In this document: positions 20,701 through 26,781 of the stretch, in pieces | Layout of the letters: every line of letters starts with the position of its first letter | How positions within the stretch are numbered: position 1 is the first letter of the stretch | Assembly: GCF_937876455.1 (NCBI RefSeq) | Contig: NZ_CALFIG010000298.1 | Coordinates: 1 to 27,550, forward strand | DNA length: 27,550 nt | Direction of reading: 5' to 3' | Source: an uncultured Flavobacterium sp. | GTDB taxonomy: Bacteria > Bacteroidota > Bacteroidia > Flavobacteriales > Flavobacteriaceae | The notes under the pieces: model-generated | Seen by the model: only the letters and a program-made list of their open reading frames with translations | Databases searched by the model: none | Told to the model about the DNA's origin: nothing | Translations under genes and position numbers: made by a program

Positions 20701-23700
20701 GACCAATGCTACTTCAGCAGTATTTAGTTATGTGGTAGGAACTAACCCAACACTTATATCAAATGTGGTTTCGGGTACAGCATTAGGATTTACTACTTAT
20801 GATGTAACGTTAGCTTATCAAGATGCGTATAGCAATCCAACCGCTTCGGTTACAAATACAAATATTCAAACTTTAGCACCGCCAAGTATTAGTTTTGCGA
20901 ATACAAATTATTCTGGATTAATTAATCAATCTATAGCGATACAAACAGTAAATGTTGGAGGTGGAATGGTAACTTATTCTATTGTGCCAACATTACCAAC
21001 AGGATTGAGTTTAAATACAGCAACTGGAGTAATCTCAGGAACTCCAACTGTAACGTTAGCACAAACTTCGTTTACAGTTACAGCTACAAATGCAGCAGGT
21101 ATTGATACAGAATCATTTAATTTATTTATTGATGCCGATACAGATGGTGATGGAATTGGAAATACTACAGACCCAGATATTGATGGTGATGGAACATTAA
21201 ATGGACAGGATTCTAATCCAACAAACCCTTGTATAGGGTTTAATCCTTCAGCAGCAAGTAGTTCTTGGAATTCGGCAGATTGTGATAATGATGCAATACC
21301 AAATGGTTCAGATGCCGATGTTGATGGAAATGGAACTGTAGATAACGGAACAGACACTGATGGCGACGGTATTAATGATGCTAATGACCCTGATATTGAT
21401 GGCGATGGCATTCCAAATGGTTCAGATTCAGATCCTGATGGAAATGGAACAATTAATAACGGACCAGATACTGATGGCGATGGTATTAATGATGCCAATG
21501 ACCCTGATATTGATGGAGATGGCATTCCAAACGGTTCAGATTCAGACCCTGATGGTAATGGTACAATTAATAATGGACCAGATACGGATGGCGATGGTAT
21601 TAATGATGCGAATGACCCTGATATCGATGGCGATGGCATTCCAAACGGTTCAGATTCAGACGCTAATGGCGACGGTACTATTGATAACGGTGCTGTTGAT
21701 ACAGATGGCGATGGTATTCTTGATGGAGCAGATAGCGATGTAAATGGTGATGGTGTTATTGATAACGGGCCTGATACGGATGGCGACGGTGTAAATGATG
21801 CTAATGATCCTGATATTGACGGGGATGGTATTCCAAATGGTGCAGATGTAGACCCAGATGGCGATGGTACAAATAATAATGGAACCGATTCAGATGGCGA
21901 CGGTATTAATGATGCCAATGACCCTGATATTGATGGCGATGGTATTCCAAATGGTGCAGATGCAGACCCAGATGGTAATGGAACGGTAAACAATGGGCCA
22001 GATACAGATAATGATGGTATTAATGATGCGAATGACCCTGATATTGACGGTGACGGTATTCCAAATGGTTCAGATGCAGATCCTGATGGAGATGGAACGG
22101 TTAACAATGGACCAGATACGGATGGCGATGGTATTAATGATGCTGCAGATGCAGATCCTGATGGAGATGGAACGGTAAATAATGGTCCTGATACGGACGG
22201 TGATGGTGTTAACGATGCTAATGATCCTGATATTGATGGCGATGGTATTCCAAATGGAGCAGACGCAGATCCTGATGGAGACGGTACAAACAATAACGGA
22301 ACAGATATGGACGGTGATGGAATCAATGATGCCAATGATACTGATATTGATGGTGATGGCATACCAAATGGAATTGATAACTGTCCAAATGTGGTTAATC
22401 CTTCGGTTACAACACAGCCAAATAATCAAGCTGTAGATGTTTGTCCAAGTACAACTCCTCCAGCTTTAACTGTTCAAGCAGCTGGTCAACAATTAGAATA
22501 TCAATGGTTTATCAATACGGTAAATTCAAATGTAGGTGGTACTGCTATTGCTGGTGCAACAAGCGCAACTTACACACCAAGTAATACAATTGTTGGACCA
22601 AGGTATTATTATGTAGTTGTTTATGGTACTTGTGGTGTTGTTAAATCAGATGTTTCTGGCGCAATAACAATTCAAGATATTACGTCACCTATAGTGAGCA
22701 CTCAAAATATTTCAGTAGCCTTAAATGCTTCAGGAACGGCAAGTATTACAGCGTCACAAATTAATAATGGCTCAACTGATAACTGTAGTATTGCTTCGGT
22801 AACAGTAAGTCCATCAACCTTTACATGTGCCAACATTGGTGCAAACACAGTGACGTTAACAGTAACAGATATGAGCGGTAATACTAGTTCTGCTACTGCA
22901 GTAGTTACTGTAAACGAGACAATTTTACCGGTTGTAGTTACTCAAAATGTAACGGTTAACCTAAACACAACGGGACAAGCAACAATAACAGCAGCTCAAA
23001 TAAATAATGGGTCTTCTGATAACTGTGGAATTGCCACTATGACGGTTAGTCCTAGTGCCTTCACATGTGCTAATGTGGGAGCTAATACAGTTACATTAAC
23101 GGTAACAGATACGAATGGTAATATAAGCACAGGTACAGCAACTGTGACAGTAATAGATGCCATTTTACCAACTGCAATTGCACAAAATGTTTCTGTAACA
23201 TTAAACGCTCAAGGTACTGCCGCTGTTACTGCAACGCAAATTAACAATGGTTCATTAGACAATTGTAGTATAGCTACTATGACGGTTTCACCAAGTACTT
23301 TTACATGTGCTAATATAGGAACAAACACGGTAACCTTAACCGTTACTGATTTAAGTGGAAATGTGAGCACAGCAATGGCTGTTGTTACTGTGATTCTTGA
23401 CAATACCGTAACAGGCAATAATGATTTAGATGCTATTCCAGATAATTGTGATCCAGATGATGATAATGATGGAATTTTAGACGTGAACGATAACTGTCAA
23501 TTTATTGCAAATCAAGATCAATTAAACACAGATAATGACACGATGGGAGATATTTGTGACCCAGATGATGATAATGATGGTATTGATGATGTGTATGATA
23601 ACTGTCCAAAATCGTATAACCCTTATCAAGAAGATAGAGATAACGATGGACAAGGAGATAGTTGTGATACCATTGAAATTAACGTCTCTGATGCTATTTC

Positions 23701-23953
23701 ACCAAATGGCGATGGAATTAATGATACATGGGTAATTTATAATATTGAAAATCATCCAAATGCTGTAGTCAAAGTGTTTAATAGATGGGGTAAAGAAGTC
23801 TTTAAAGCAAGGCATTACCAAAATAATTGGGGAGGTGAATTTGGAACAAATACGGAGACTTTACCAGAAGGCGGATCATATTACTACCAAATCGATTTGG
23901 ATGGTGACGGATCAATAGATAAAGATGGTTGGTTATATATTTCAAGAAAATAA
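11732..23953 (+). CDS. C-terminal part of the giant adhesin (about 4070 residues), no start of its own
   Basis: This frame is open from the frameshift point. No credible start or ribosome-binding site is seen; a TTG at 11996 falls inside the first propeller repeat. It begins by completing the TIG domain (DGVKAAVT, LTVTVPYGTTG), then carries the propeller, second TIG, repeated Ig-like modules with paired Cys and YQWY motifs, three concanavalin-like LamG domains (AWIYP, DEVKVWN, YYKFNQG and equivalents), a He_PIG-like domain (TYSIVPTLPTGLSL), a calcium-binding Asp-rich array, HYR-like repeats and the sorting domain. LamG and Ig-like content suggests sugar or matrix binding at the cell surface. 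Without the upstream signal peptide this part alone could not be exported. It is followed 10 bases later by its likely secretion partner. Confidence 0.85.
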   Translation, partial: DGVKAAVTASTATSLTVTVPYGTTGFSKIKVLNTATGIAYSKGSFTTTFHNGGFGNGDYNYGTGTFNGAVTFTSGATWQTTADWKSINLVIDYNNDGFPDYTSISNSSSSIYVYKNTITIPGTTVSTSTFSSTAVTLTATTTPSAIYSEDINGDGKMDIVVPTGSSIDVFINTSSAGTISFAAKQTFTIACSNRVRFGDINKDGLLDIISYSGAAIKYVLNTGILGSATANFGTSASLTSATTPLDFDMADFNNDGYLDILFSYSSGYYISLGSSSGFGSFTSTSGSFSAGSIVSGDLDNDGDIDFVVKTSTSAINYFTNNGSGVFSSASASVGSPSGILNGFETANFNGDAYPEVFASNANSGPYIAIFNNTTSSNTLSYAASTNAYSSSNPMGLKGTDVNGDGRPDIVAPGYYNTNYYVNQNIIGIPTISSFTPTSGSGGTSITITGTYFTGATDVKINGVSATSFTVNSSTSITAVAPTGTTGTIQVITPGGTATSASNFTYTPTIVKTGTLTAFSKCSGFSSSAQTFTVSGSNLTANLVVAAYTGLEYSLDGTSYSSTLSITPTTGTVATTTIYVRMTAASASLTTGAISLTSTGATNQTVAVSGTVNALPTITLGTIPNATTLSTSFTIPYTAIANSPSLYSVSVGTNALSGFTPVVDTSFSGSAGNLTVTIPANSAIGTYDFNITVKNATTGCVSANYTKTLTITIPPPTITLSSNTLNTITNCKTPRLIADHTNVATDINLNVNDLYYNWVGNNVWALYKNTATNTYHISAVYPFTASQNSVNDFNVINPNPYFAAANFPSANPQVQFNQVTGEITIGGQNYPLLPYYENFTVSGTYLTAGITITPPSNFQISTDQSTWIGTTTTPTTITLSPSSGSVLSTTVYVRTIPTLAAGSYSGTNITIASTGATSVTKAVAATVYAPTVINTQPLTTKNICINASTGNSINLVASGTSLTYQWYSNSSNSNTGGTSLGSTNGAQTATLTINTSTAGTTYYYCEVSGSCGTVTSTVSAVTINPVSVAGTASASATTVCSGNTTTLSLVGSTGTIQWQSSTNNTTWTDVTGATTASYTTAPLIRTMYYRANVTSGSCTGATSNVVTITVPPAPYPYDRAVNFSSTGYLTKATTSSLGLTNFTVEAWIYPTAFNNYAGIIAKQDFQLLTATNGALAFMIERSWSWELRTSAVNVLTLNKWQHVAASYNASTKQMKMYVDGTLVDTYTRTQSFVPDFTTANLTVGYNNGTGNGSPSRNFAGNIDEVKVWNVVKTDTEISNNYANQLTGSETGLVAYYKFNQGIGGGNNTAITSLTDLTTNANHLTLSSMAMNGTTNNILQVGPAILSTPSICLNTSATLTHTNTGGTWSTSNASIISIDSNTGLATANSEGSSTITYTFTDNGCTYTSTKSFLVLRLPTITAQPALSAQNICLNGTATALSVTATGAGLTYQWYKNTTASNTGGTTISGATSATYTPLTTTVEEAYYYCIVSGTCAPSVTSNVSGLVKIYALSVAGTITSSVTNICDSGSTTLTLTGAIGTIQWQQFDNLVWTDLAGETNATFTTPTLTQNTTYRAVVINGPCSSTITSDFIVKVYPSPSAPTATTTINYCLGATTSILSATAINGYSLKWYTQATGGTASTTAPTPSASTVGTTTYYVSQLQNTSTVTTSTSAGTTTSYVSGLNFGQTFQVATTSRVNSIAIGQIFAYSPIMTMKIYDGFGGTLLGTADATMTGSGYFNPVFTFANSNVVLSANQTYYFEVTSSNSVSFYLMTVKTNYISTGVLYQNNVANSALDFDFTITSTSIANPCESPRTAITVNVNAIPTITGAQSMTVGGNTLQLTGSGTPHSTTPWTSSNPAAATISSSGVVTPVGGGSTTITYTTAEGCSITATINVVDCNQPFGNALGFGVGTTAANADYVQINSRIFPSQSVANFTIETWVKPAASDIIAGTPGNTWLSFLGYSGTKRSPSMYITNNGVLHVSWTEGWSFVGSAVSASSPTTFTANKWTHVALVKDGTTMRVYVDGVQLTTVTCLANLDLPDNAYWLGKSDQQFSGALDEVRFWSTARTQSQIQSTMNTELVGNETGLLAYFDFNQGVAGGTNTAITTLTNKANNTINGTLTNFTRTGTTSNFVGNTMAAIDMVGPATICANSTAQYTHQIPGGTWSVSSGAAATVSTAGLVTTTTNETITLTYDYLINGCAKTATKSITIDTPTAPTVNSTIVELCQGIATTALTATATTGNTLQWYTTATGGTASTIAPTPSTTTVGSINYYVSQKNNTTNCESPRTAITINVNAIPTISGAQNMTVGGNTLQLTGSGTPNATTPWVSSNTGAATISSTGELSAVAAGSTTITYTNAIGCTKTQVITVIDCAQPFGNALNFDGVNDYLVLDNVGSNTAFQFANTTNYTLEAWVNRSAASSSASLIISKQNGGVAGNYSLGINTNGQPYVSREASPWVVNATTSIPLNQWTHIAGVFDGSSLKIYINGVLNNSIAASGNITPSSTTAIKVAIGCMYSTGTPSNFFNGSIDEARIWNVARTTTQIQQNYLSQLQGNESGLVGYYNFNQGIAAGDNSTITTATNAVSSVSNGTLTNFTKNGTISNFIGSTIGASDIAGASSICASSTSQYTHQLAGGTWSVSNGASATISSSGLLTAAGAETLTITYTYIVNGCTFNATKAVAIVIPAITAQPATTAQNVCINGITASLSVTATGVNTTYQWYKNTTASTSGGTLIAGATFPVYMPSNTVAGTTYYYCVVSGTCTPTLTSDVSGAITISPASVSGTISGTASICSGATTTLTLTGNTGTVQWQEFDGSAWNDIIGATAITYTTPALTQNTSYRAVVASGYCTPANTTSFNVVVNALPVISGTTTVGAGESITLSATTTAASSNAWVSSNTAVATINPNGVATGLTSGTTTITYTNSNGCIDTEIITVGLGTTQAPILTSPVSNTTGATTLNFNYTLPETPLAGSVTLLFTPTGGGTPITWTMTNATSAVFSYVVGTNPTLISNVVSGTALGFTTYDVTLAYQDAYSNPTASVTNTNIQTLAPPSISFANTNYSGLINQSIAIQTVNVGGGMVTYSIVPTLPTGLSLNTATGVISGTPTVTLAQTSFTVTATNAAGIDTESFNLFIDADTDGDGIGNTTDPDIDGDGTLNGQDSNPTNPCIGFNPSAASSSWNSADCDNDAIPNGSDADVDGNGTVDNGTDTDGDGINDANDPDIDGDGIPNGSDSDPDGNGTINNGPDTDGDGINDANDPDIDGDGIPNGSDSDPDGNGTINNGPDTDGDGINDANDPDIDGDGIPNGSDSDANGDGTIDNGAVDTDGDGILDGADSDVNGDGVIDNGPDTDGDGVNDANDPDIDGDGIPNGADVDPDGDGTNNNGTDSDGDGINDANDPDIDGDGIPNGADADPDGNGTVNNGPDTDNDGINDANDPDIDGDGIPNGSDADPDGDGTVNNGPDTDGDGINDAADADPDGDGTVNNGPDTDGDGVNDANDPDIDGDGIPNGADADPDGDGTNNNGTDMDGDGINDANDTDIDGDGIPNGIDNCPNVVNPSVTTQPNNQAVDVCPSTTPPALTVQAAGQQLEYQWFINTVNSNVGGTAIAGATSATYTPSNTIVGPRYYYVVVYGTCGVVKSDVSGAITIQDITSPIVSTQNISVALNASGTASITASQINNGSTDNCSIASVTVSPSTFTCANIGANTVTLTVTDMSGNTSSATAVVTVNETILPVVVTQNVTVNLNTTGQATITAAQINNGSSDNCGIATMTVSPSAFTCANVGANTVTLTVTDTNGNISTGTATVTVIDAILPTAIAQNVSVTLNAQGTAAVTATQINNGSLDNCSIATMTVSPSTFTCANIGTNTVTLTVTDLSGNVSTAMAVVTVILDNTVTGNNDLDAIPDNCDPDDDNDGILDVNDNCQFIANQDQLNTDNDTMGDICDPDDDNDGIDDVYDNCPKSYNPYQEDRDNDGQGDSCDTIEINVSDAISPNGDGINDTWVIYNIENHPNAVVKVFNRWGKEVFKARHYQNNWGGEFGTNTETLPEGGSYYYQIDLDGDGSIDKDGWLYISRK
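12005..12960 (+). repeat. Seven FG-GAP/VCBS-type repeats, probable seven-bladed propeller
   Basis: Seven spaced D-x-N-x-D-G type motifs are visible: DYNNDGFPD, DINGDGKMD, DINKDGLLD, DFNNDGYLD, DLDNDGDID, a degenerate NFNGDAYPE, and DVNGDGRPD. Each is followed by a hydrophobic strand. Seven units match the usual blade number of integrin-type propellers, and the Asp/Asn loops are typical calcium sites. Confidence 0.75.
15071..15660 (+). other. LamG (concanavalin-like) domain 1 of the giant adhesin
   Basis: Begins DRAVNFSSTGYLTK, contains FTVEAWIYPT, KWQHVAASYN, KMYVDGTLVDTY, GNIDEVKVWN and ends VAYYKFNQGIGGG. These are the standard strands of bacterial LamG jelly-roll domains. Confidence 0.8.
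16720..17150 (+). other. Extra beta-rich domain nested inside an Ig-like module
   Basis: Compared with the paralogous module at about 18377-18850, this copy carries roughly 140 additional residues between YYVSQLQNTST and NPCESPRTAI. The inserted piece has LNFGQTFQVATTSRVNSI, MTMKIYDGFGGTLLG and NQTYYFEVTSSNSVSFYL. It looks like an independent beta-sandwich; I do not recognise the family. Confidence 0.65.
17423..18050 (+). other. LamG domain 2 of the giant adhesin
   Basis: Opens NQPFGNALGFG and contains FTIETWVKPA, KWTHVALVKDGTTMRVYVDG, GALDEVRFWS and LLAYFDFNQGVAGG. Its PFGNAL lead-in is shared with domain 3. Confidence 0.8.
18851..19455 (+). other. LamG domain 3 of the giant adhesin
   Basis: Opens QPFGNALNFDGVNDYLVL and contains YTLEAWVNRS, QWTHIAGVFDGSSLKIYING, GSIDEARIWNVAR and LVGYYNFNQGIAAG. 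Confidence 0.8.
21130..22385 (+). repeat. Calcium-binding TSP3-type Asp-rich tandem array
   Basis: A head-to-tail array of DxDGDG motifs. From 21353 a 38-residue (114-base) unit repeats, starting DTDGDGINDANDPDIDGDG and ending in NNGP or NNGT. Unit starts: 21353, 21467, 21581, 21698, 21773, 21887, 22001, 22115, 22190 and 22304. Unit 3 is 39 residues; the units at 21698 and 22115 are shortened to 25 residues (75 bases), each lacking the DPDIDGDGIPNG part. Such arrays are stiff, calcium-stabilised spacers in bacterial surface proteins. Confidence 0.9.
22688..23397 (+). repeat. Three HYR-like repeats
   Basis: Three units of about 80 residues, each with QINNGSxDNC, then MTVSPSTFTCANIG or close variants, then NTVTLTVTDxxGN. 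Two Cys per unit could form a disulfide in each domain. They sit between the calcium array and the sorting domain. Confidence 0.8.
23678..23950 (+). other. Type B (gliding motility-associated) type IX sorting domain
   Basis: About 90 C-terminal residues: SDAISPNGDGINDTW, then VVKVFNRWGKEVFKA, NNWGGEF, LPEGGSYYYQIDLDG, ending DGWLYISRK. SPNGDGxND and FNRWGxxVF are hallmarks of the type B (TIGR04131/CHU_C) domain used by SprB-type adhesins for type IX export and surface attachment. Confidence 0.92.
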
Positions 23954-23963
23954 AATAAATCTA

Positions 23964-24854
23964 ATGAAGATGAAAAAAATAATAGTTATGAGTTCGGGAT
24001 TACTAGTTTTATTGACTAGTAATCTTTGGGCACAACAAGAAAGTGTTTTAGCGTTCTATAAGACACATTTAAATTTAGTAAATCCTGCGGTTGTAGGTAT
24101 TGATGAAGCAACTATTTTTACTTCAACAGTAAGAAAACAATGGACAGGTATTAAAGACGCACCAGAAACACAAGCTGTTTCCTTTATGACACCATTAGAA
24201 AACAATTTAAGTTTTGGTGTTTCGGTAATTCGTGACAAGGTGTTTATAGAAACGCAAACCTATATGTCAATTGATTTTTCGTATAAAGTAAAATTAAATG
24301 ACGATTTAGATTTATTTATGGGTGTAAAAGCTGGAGCCAACAACTATGAAGTAAACACTTCAGGATTGCAGACTTACAATATAGCTTCGGATCCAAGTTT
24401 AGGAAATATTTCAAGAATGCATCCAAATTTTGGAGTAGGATTCTATTTAAAAAACAAAAATTATTTTGTATCGTTATCAACGCCAAAAATGTTAAGCTCA
24501 GAGCGGGCTAAAAATGTGGAAGGCTATGGCACAGTAACAACAGACAGAACCCATATTTATTTAAGTGGAGGATATACCTATCAAATCAATGAAGAGGTTA
24601 CGTTTTCTCCCTCTTTTATGTTTAGATATGTAAATGGAGCTCCTTTGTCAACAGATTTTACAGCAGCTGTAAACGTAAGCGAATTAGCTGATTTTGCTTT
24701 AACGTACAGAACAGATAATGCTATTGCTGGAATGACGTTGTTTAAAGTAAATAAAAACTTTAAATTAGGATATGCTTATGAGTACATTACAAGTAAGGAC
24801 TTGTTGGGGAGAGCAAATGGCACACATGAATTATTGTTAAGATATCAATTATAA
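23964..24854 (+). CDS. PorP/SprF family type IX secretion-associated outer-membrane protein, 296 residues
   Basis: The ATG at 23964 is preferred over an earlier in-frame start at 23925, because 23925 lies within the adhesin's sorting domain and would bury the signal peptide. Signal peptide residues about 1-23 ending WA before QQES. The family signature is clear: FYKTHLNLVNPAVVGID near the N-terminus, then VRKQWTGIKDAPETQAVSF, LSFGVSVIRDKV, and repeated amphipathic strands (FGVGFYLKNKNYFVSLSTP, FSPSFMFRYVNG) ending LLLRYQL. Length is typical of the family (about 300). In Flavobacterium johnsoniae SprF is required for secretion of the type B adhesin SprB, and such genes usually follow their substrate, as here (10-base gap). 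Expected to sit in the outer membrane as partner of the giant adhesin. Exact orthology to sprF cannot be claimed. Confidence 0.9.
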   Translation: MKMKKIIVMSSGLLVLLTSNLWAQQESVLAFYKTHLNLVNPAVVGIDEATIFTSTVRKQWTGIKDAPETQAVSFMTPLENNLSFGVSVIRDKVFIETQTYMSIDFSYKVKLNDDLDLFMGVKAGANNYEVNTSGLQTYNIASDPSLGNISRMHPNFGVGFYLKNKNYFVSLSTPKMLSSERAKNVEGYGTVTTDRTHIYLSGGYTYQINEEVTFSPSFMFRYVNGAPLSTDFTAAVNVSELADFALTYRTDNAIAGMTLFKVNKNFKLGYAYEYITSKDLLGRANGTHELLLRYQL

Positions 24855-24874
24855 TAGTACTAACATAACATATT

Positions 24875-24904
24875 AAAAAAGCCTGAAAATATTCAGGCTT
24901 TTTT
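24875..24904. terminator. Bidirectional intrinsic terminator between the sprF-like gene and recX
   Basis: A6-GCCTGAA (24875-24887) pairs with TTCAGGC-T6 (24892-24904) over an AATA loop. The A tract on one side and T tract on the other make it work in both directions, which suits two convergent genes. The recX stop codon overlaps the end of the T tract. Confidence 0.92.
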
Positions 24905-25382
24905 AGTTATCAAACTCTTTTAGTTTGTCATAAATTAAACGAGACTCAAAACCTTTTCTAAGTAAATAATCTACAAATTTTTTATTTTTCTTTTGTCCTT
25001 TGCGTTCTTTTATTGTTAACCAATGTTTTTCAGCAAGGGCATTAAAACGAGTAATATACTCTTCTGAATTAATTTCTTGAAGCGCTATTTCGATTAATTT
25101 TGAGGAAATATTTCTAAATTTTAATTCTTGAATAATTCTGTTTTTACCCCAATTTTTATAATTATGTTTACCTCTAACAAAACTTTTAGCAAAACGCTCT
25201 TCATTAATAAAGTTGTTTTCAATAAGATATACTAAAATTTGTTCTTTTTCTGTTGAGGTGAGTTTATACTCATAAAATTTTTCTTCCACTTCTTTATAGC
25301 ACCTTTCTTGGTAGCTACAATAGTACTCCATTTTACTTTGGATTTGTGAAAGTGTAAGTGTTGAAGAATTTATTTTTTTCAA
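24903..25382 (-). CDS. recX: RecX family regulatory protein, 159 residues
   Basis: RecX proteins bind RecA filaments and limit recombinase activity. The sequence shows the family's all-helical, Lys/Glu/Arg-rich three-helix repeats: MEYYCSYQERCYKEVEEKFYEY, then LVYLIENNFINEERFAKSFVRGKHNYKNWGKNRI, where FINEERFA and the GKNRI segment are the conserved second repeat, and FVDYLLRKGFESRLIYDKL as the third. Length fits Bacteroidota RecX (about 155-160). The gene is not next to recA; it follows frr in the same direction but a terminator lies between, so it likely depends on read-through or its own promoter. Confidence 0.87.
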   Translation of the reverse strand: MKKINSSTLTLSQIQSKMEYYCSYQERCYKEVEEKFYEYKLTSTEKEQILVYLIENNFINEERFAKSFVRGKHNYKNWGKNRIIQELKFRNISSKLIEIALQEINSEEYITRFNALAEKHWLTIKERKGQKKNKKFVDYLLRKGFESRLIYDKLKEFDN

Positions 25383-25394
25383 TCGATTTATATT

Positions 25395-25428
25395 AAAAAA
25401 GGCTAGTAAAAACCAGCCTTGTTTTTTT
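25395..25428 (-). terminator. Intrinsic terminator after frr
   Basis: On the minus strand AAGGCT-GG pairs with AGCCTT across a TTTTTA-containing loop, followed by a T run (complement of A6 at 25395-25400). The T7 run at 25422-25428 on the + strand provides A residues on the other side. It lies in the 57-base frr-recX gap, ending the pyrH-frr transcript. Confidence 0.75.
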
Positions 25429-25439
25429 GTAAATTATAC

Positions 25440-26003
25440 CTAAACTTTCATGATTTCAGCTTCTTTTCCAACTAATAAATCATCAATTTTTTTAATATAA
25501 CTATCTGTTAATTTTTGAATGTCTTCTTCTGCTTTTTTACAAACGTCTTCAGAAGTTCCTTCTTTTTCTTCTTTCTTGATGTCGTTATTAGCGTCTTTTC
25601 GGGCATTTCTAATTCCTATTTTTGCATCTTCAGCTTCAGCTTTAGCTTGTTTAACTAAATCACGTCTGCGCTCTTCAGTCAATGCTGGAATGTTAATAAT
25701 AATATTGTCACCATTGTTCATTGGGTTAAGCCCTAAATTAGCAATCATAATAGCTTTTTCAATAGACTGTAACATGGTCTTTTCCCAAGGCGTTACAGTT
25801 AATGTTCGAGCATCGGCAGCATTAATATTTGCTACTTGTGACAAAGGTGTTTGCGAACCATAATAATCAACAAAAACACCACCTAACATTTGAGGAGATG
25901 CTTTTCCTGCTCTAATGTTTAAAAATTCTTTTTCTAAATGCGCAATAGAACCATTCATAGATTCTTTAGCGCTATCAATGATAAAGTTAATTTCTTCAGT
26001 CAT
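25440..26003 (-). CDS. frr: Ribosome recycling factor, 187 residues
   Basis: RRF works with EF-G in the cytoplasm to split the post-termination ribosome. The protein has the family length (about 185) and landmarks: an N-terminal helix, NIRAGKASPQMLGGVFVDYYG at about residues 29-49, TLTVTPWEKTMLQSIEKAI, GLNPMNNGDNIIINIPALTEERRRDLVKQAKAEAEDAKIGIRN split across the domain I/II boundary, and a long charged C-terminal helix ending VGKEAEIMKV. It follows pyrH by 29 bases, a conserved arrangement in many bacteria, and the two probably share a transcript. Confidence 0.96.
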   Translation of the reverse strand: MTEEINFIIDSAKESMNGSIAHLEKEFLNIRAGKASPQMLGGVFVDYYGSQTPLSQVANINAADARTLTVTPWEKTMLQSIEKAIMIANLGLNPMNNGDNIIINIPALTEERRRDLVKQAKAEAEDAKIGIRNARKDANNDIKKEEKEGTSEDVCKKAEEDIQKLTDSYIKKIDDLLVGKEAEIMKV

Positions 26004-26032
26004 CTTGTTATGTTTTTAAATCGTATTTTTAT

Positions 26033-26740
26033 TTAAATAGTTACAGTTGTTCCAATAGTTGCGCCTTCACACACTTTTAATAAATTTCCAGGTTTGTTCA
26101 TGTCAAAAACAATGATTGGAAGTTTGTTTTCTTGACTCAATGTAAAAGCTGTAGTATCCATTACATTAAGACCTTTAGCAAGCACATCTTCAAAAGAAAT
26201 GTAATCAAATTTAACAGCATTACTGTCTTTTTCTGGGTCTGCTGTATAAACACCATCTACACGAGTTCCTTTTAAAATCACATCGGCATGCACTTCAATT
26301 CCTCTTAAAACAGCAGCTGTATCGGTGGTAAAATAAGGGTTTCCTGTACCTGCACCAAATATTACAATTCTTCCTTTTTCTAAATGACGTGTTGCTCTTC
26401 TTTTAATATAAGGCTCGGCAATAGATTCAATTTTAAGGGCGGTTTGAAGACGAGTTTGCATCCCAGCGTCTTCTAATGCACCTTGTAATGCCATTCCATT
26501 AATCACAGTGGCTAACATTCCCATGTAGTCACCTTGCACTCGATCCATTCCACTACTAGCACCCGCTAATCCTCTAAAAATATTTCCACCACCAATAACA
26601 ATGGCAATTTCAACACCTTTATTGTGTATTTCTTTAATTTCTGCAGCATAAGAAGCTAACATTTTTGGATCAATACCATATTGTTGATCACCCATTAAAG
26701 CTTCACCGCTTAATTTGAGAAGAATTCTTTTGTATTTCAT
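26033..26740 (-). CDS. pyrH: UMP kinase, 235 residues
   Basis: Catalyses ATP-dependent phosphorylation of UMP to UDP in pyrimidine nucleotide synthesis. It is an amino-acid-kinase fold protein, hexameric in bacteria. Visible motifs: KLSGEALMG at residues 9-17, IGGGNIFRG at 49-57, MDRVQGDYMGMLATVINGMAL (UMP and allosteric region), GAGTGNPYFTTDTAA, and TRVDGVYTADPEKD. The start at 26740 gives the usual MKYKRILLKLSG N-terminus; an in-frame ATG 36 bases upstream would add residues not seen in the family and would overlap the putative -7 box. Heads an operon with frr. Confidence 0.95.
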   Translation of the reverse strand: MKYKRILLKLSGEALMGDQQYGIDPKMLASYAAEIKEIHNKGVEIAIVIGGGNIFRGLAGASSGMDRVQGDYMGMLATVINGMALQGALEDAGMQTRLQTALKIESIAEPYIKRRATRHLEKGRIVIFGAGTGNPYFTTDTAAVLRGIEVHADVILKGTRVDGVYTADPEKDSNAVKFDYISFEDVLAKGLNVMDTTAFTLSQENKLPIIVFDMNKPGNLLKVCEGATIGTTVTI

Positions 26741-26773
26741 AATAGAGGTTGTTACTAAATGCAATTTCTGTTG

Positions 26774-26781
26774 CAAATATA
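26774..26781 (-). promoter_or_regulatory. Putative -7 promoter box for pyrH-frr
   Basis: On the minus strand TATATTTG matches TAnnTTTG, 34 bases upstream of the chosen pyrH ATG. No well-spaced TTG -33 element was found. Confidence 0.45.

Larger units (their letters stand above)
10341..23953 (+). pseudogene. Giant type IX-secreted adhesin, complete gene as reconstructed across a one-base frameshift
   Basis: The frame that starts at 10341 ends at 11741, but the next frame is open from before the break to 23953 and continues the same IPT/TIG domain. Adding one T to the T7 run at 11725-11731 gives IVFFDGVKAAVT and a single protein of about 4537 residues. Order in restored numbering: signal peptide 1-27; Ig-like modules; TIG around 430-510; seven FG-GAP-type repeats about 540-880; TIG 891-975; Ig-like modules; LamG domains starting near 1578, 2362 and 2838, each followed by Ig-like domains; He_PIG-like about 3514-3594; TSP3-type array 3672-4013; Ig-like; three HYR-like repeats 4117-4352; Cys-containing TSP3; type B sorting domain 4447-4537. 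It resembles SprB-class adhesins in organisation. As written, neither half can make a secreted, anchored protein. Confidence 0.8.

Noticed and set aside
20974..22362. Long minus-strand open frame of 462 codons, rich in Pro and Ser
   Set aside because: It is the mirror of the Asp/Gly-rich tandem array. Codon bias of the repeats removes stops on the other strand; no ribosome-binding site, and the + strand reading has clear domain structure.
21353..22380. Regularly spaced repeats, considered as a CRISPR array
   Set aside because: There are no unique spacers: the 114-base units are contiguous, coding and similar throughout, and are TSP3-type protein repeats.
23925..23963. Earlier start for the PorP/SprF-like gene
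   Set aside because: It lies within the sorting domain of the adhesin and would block the signal peptide starting at 23964.
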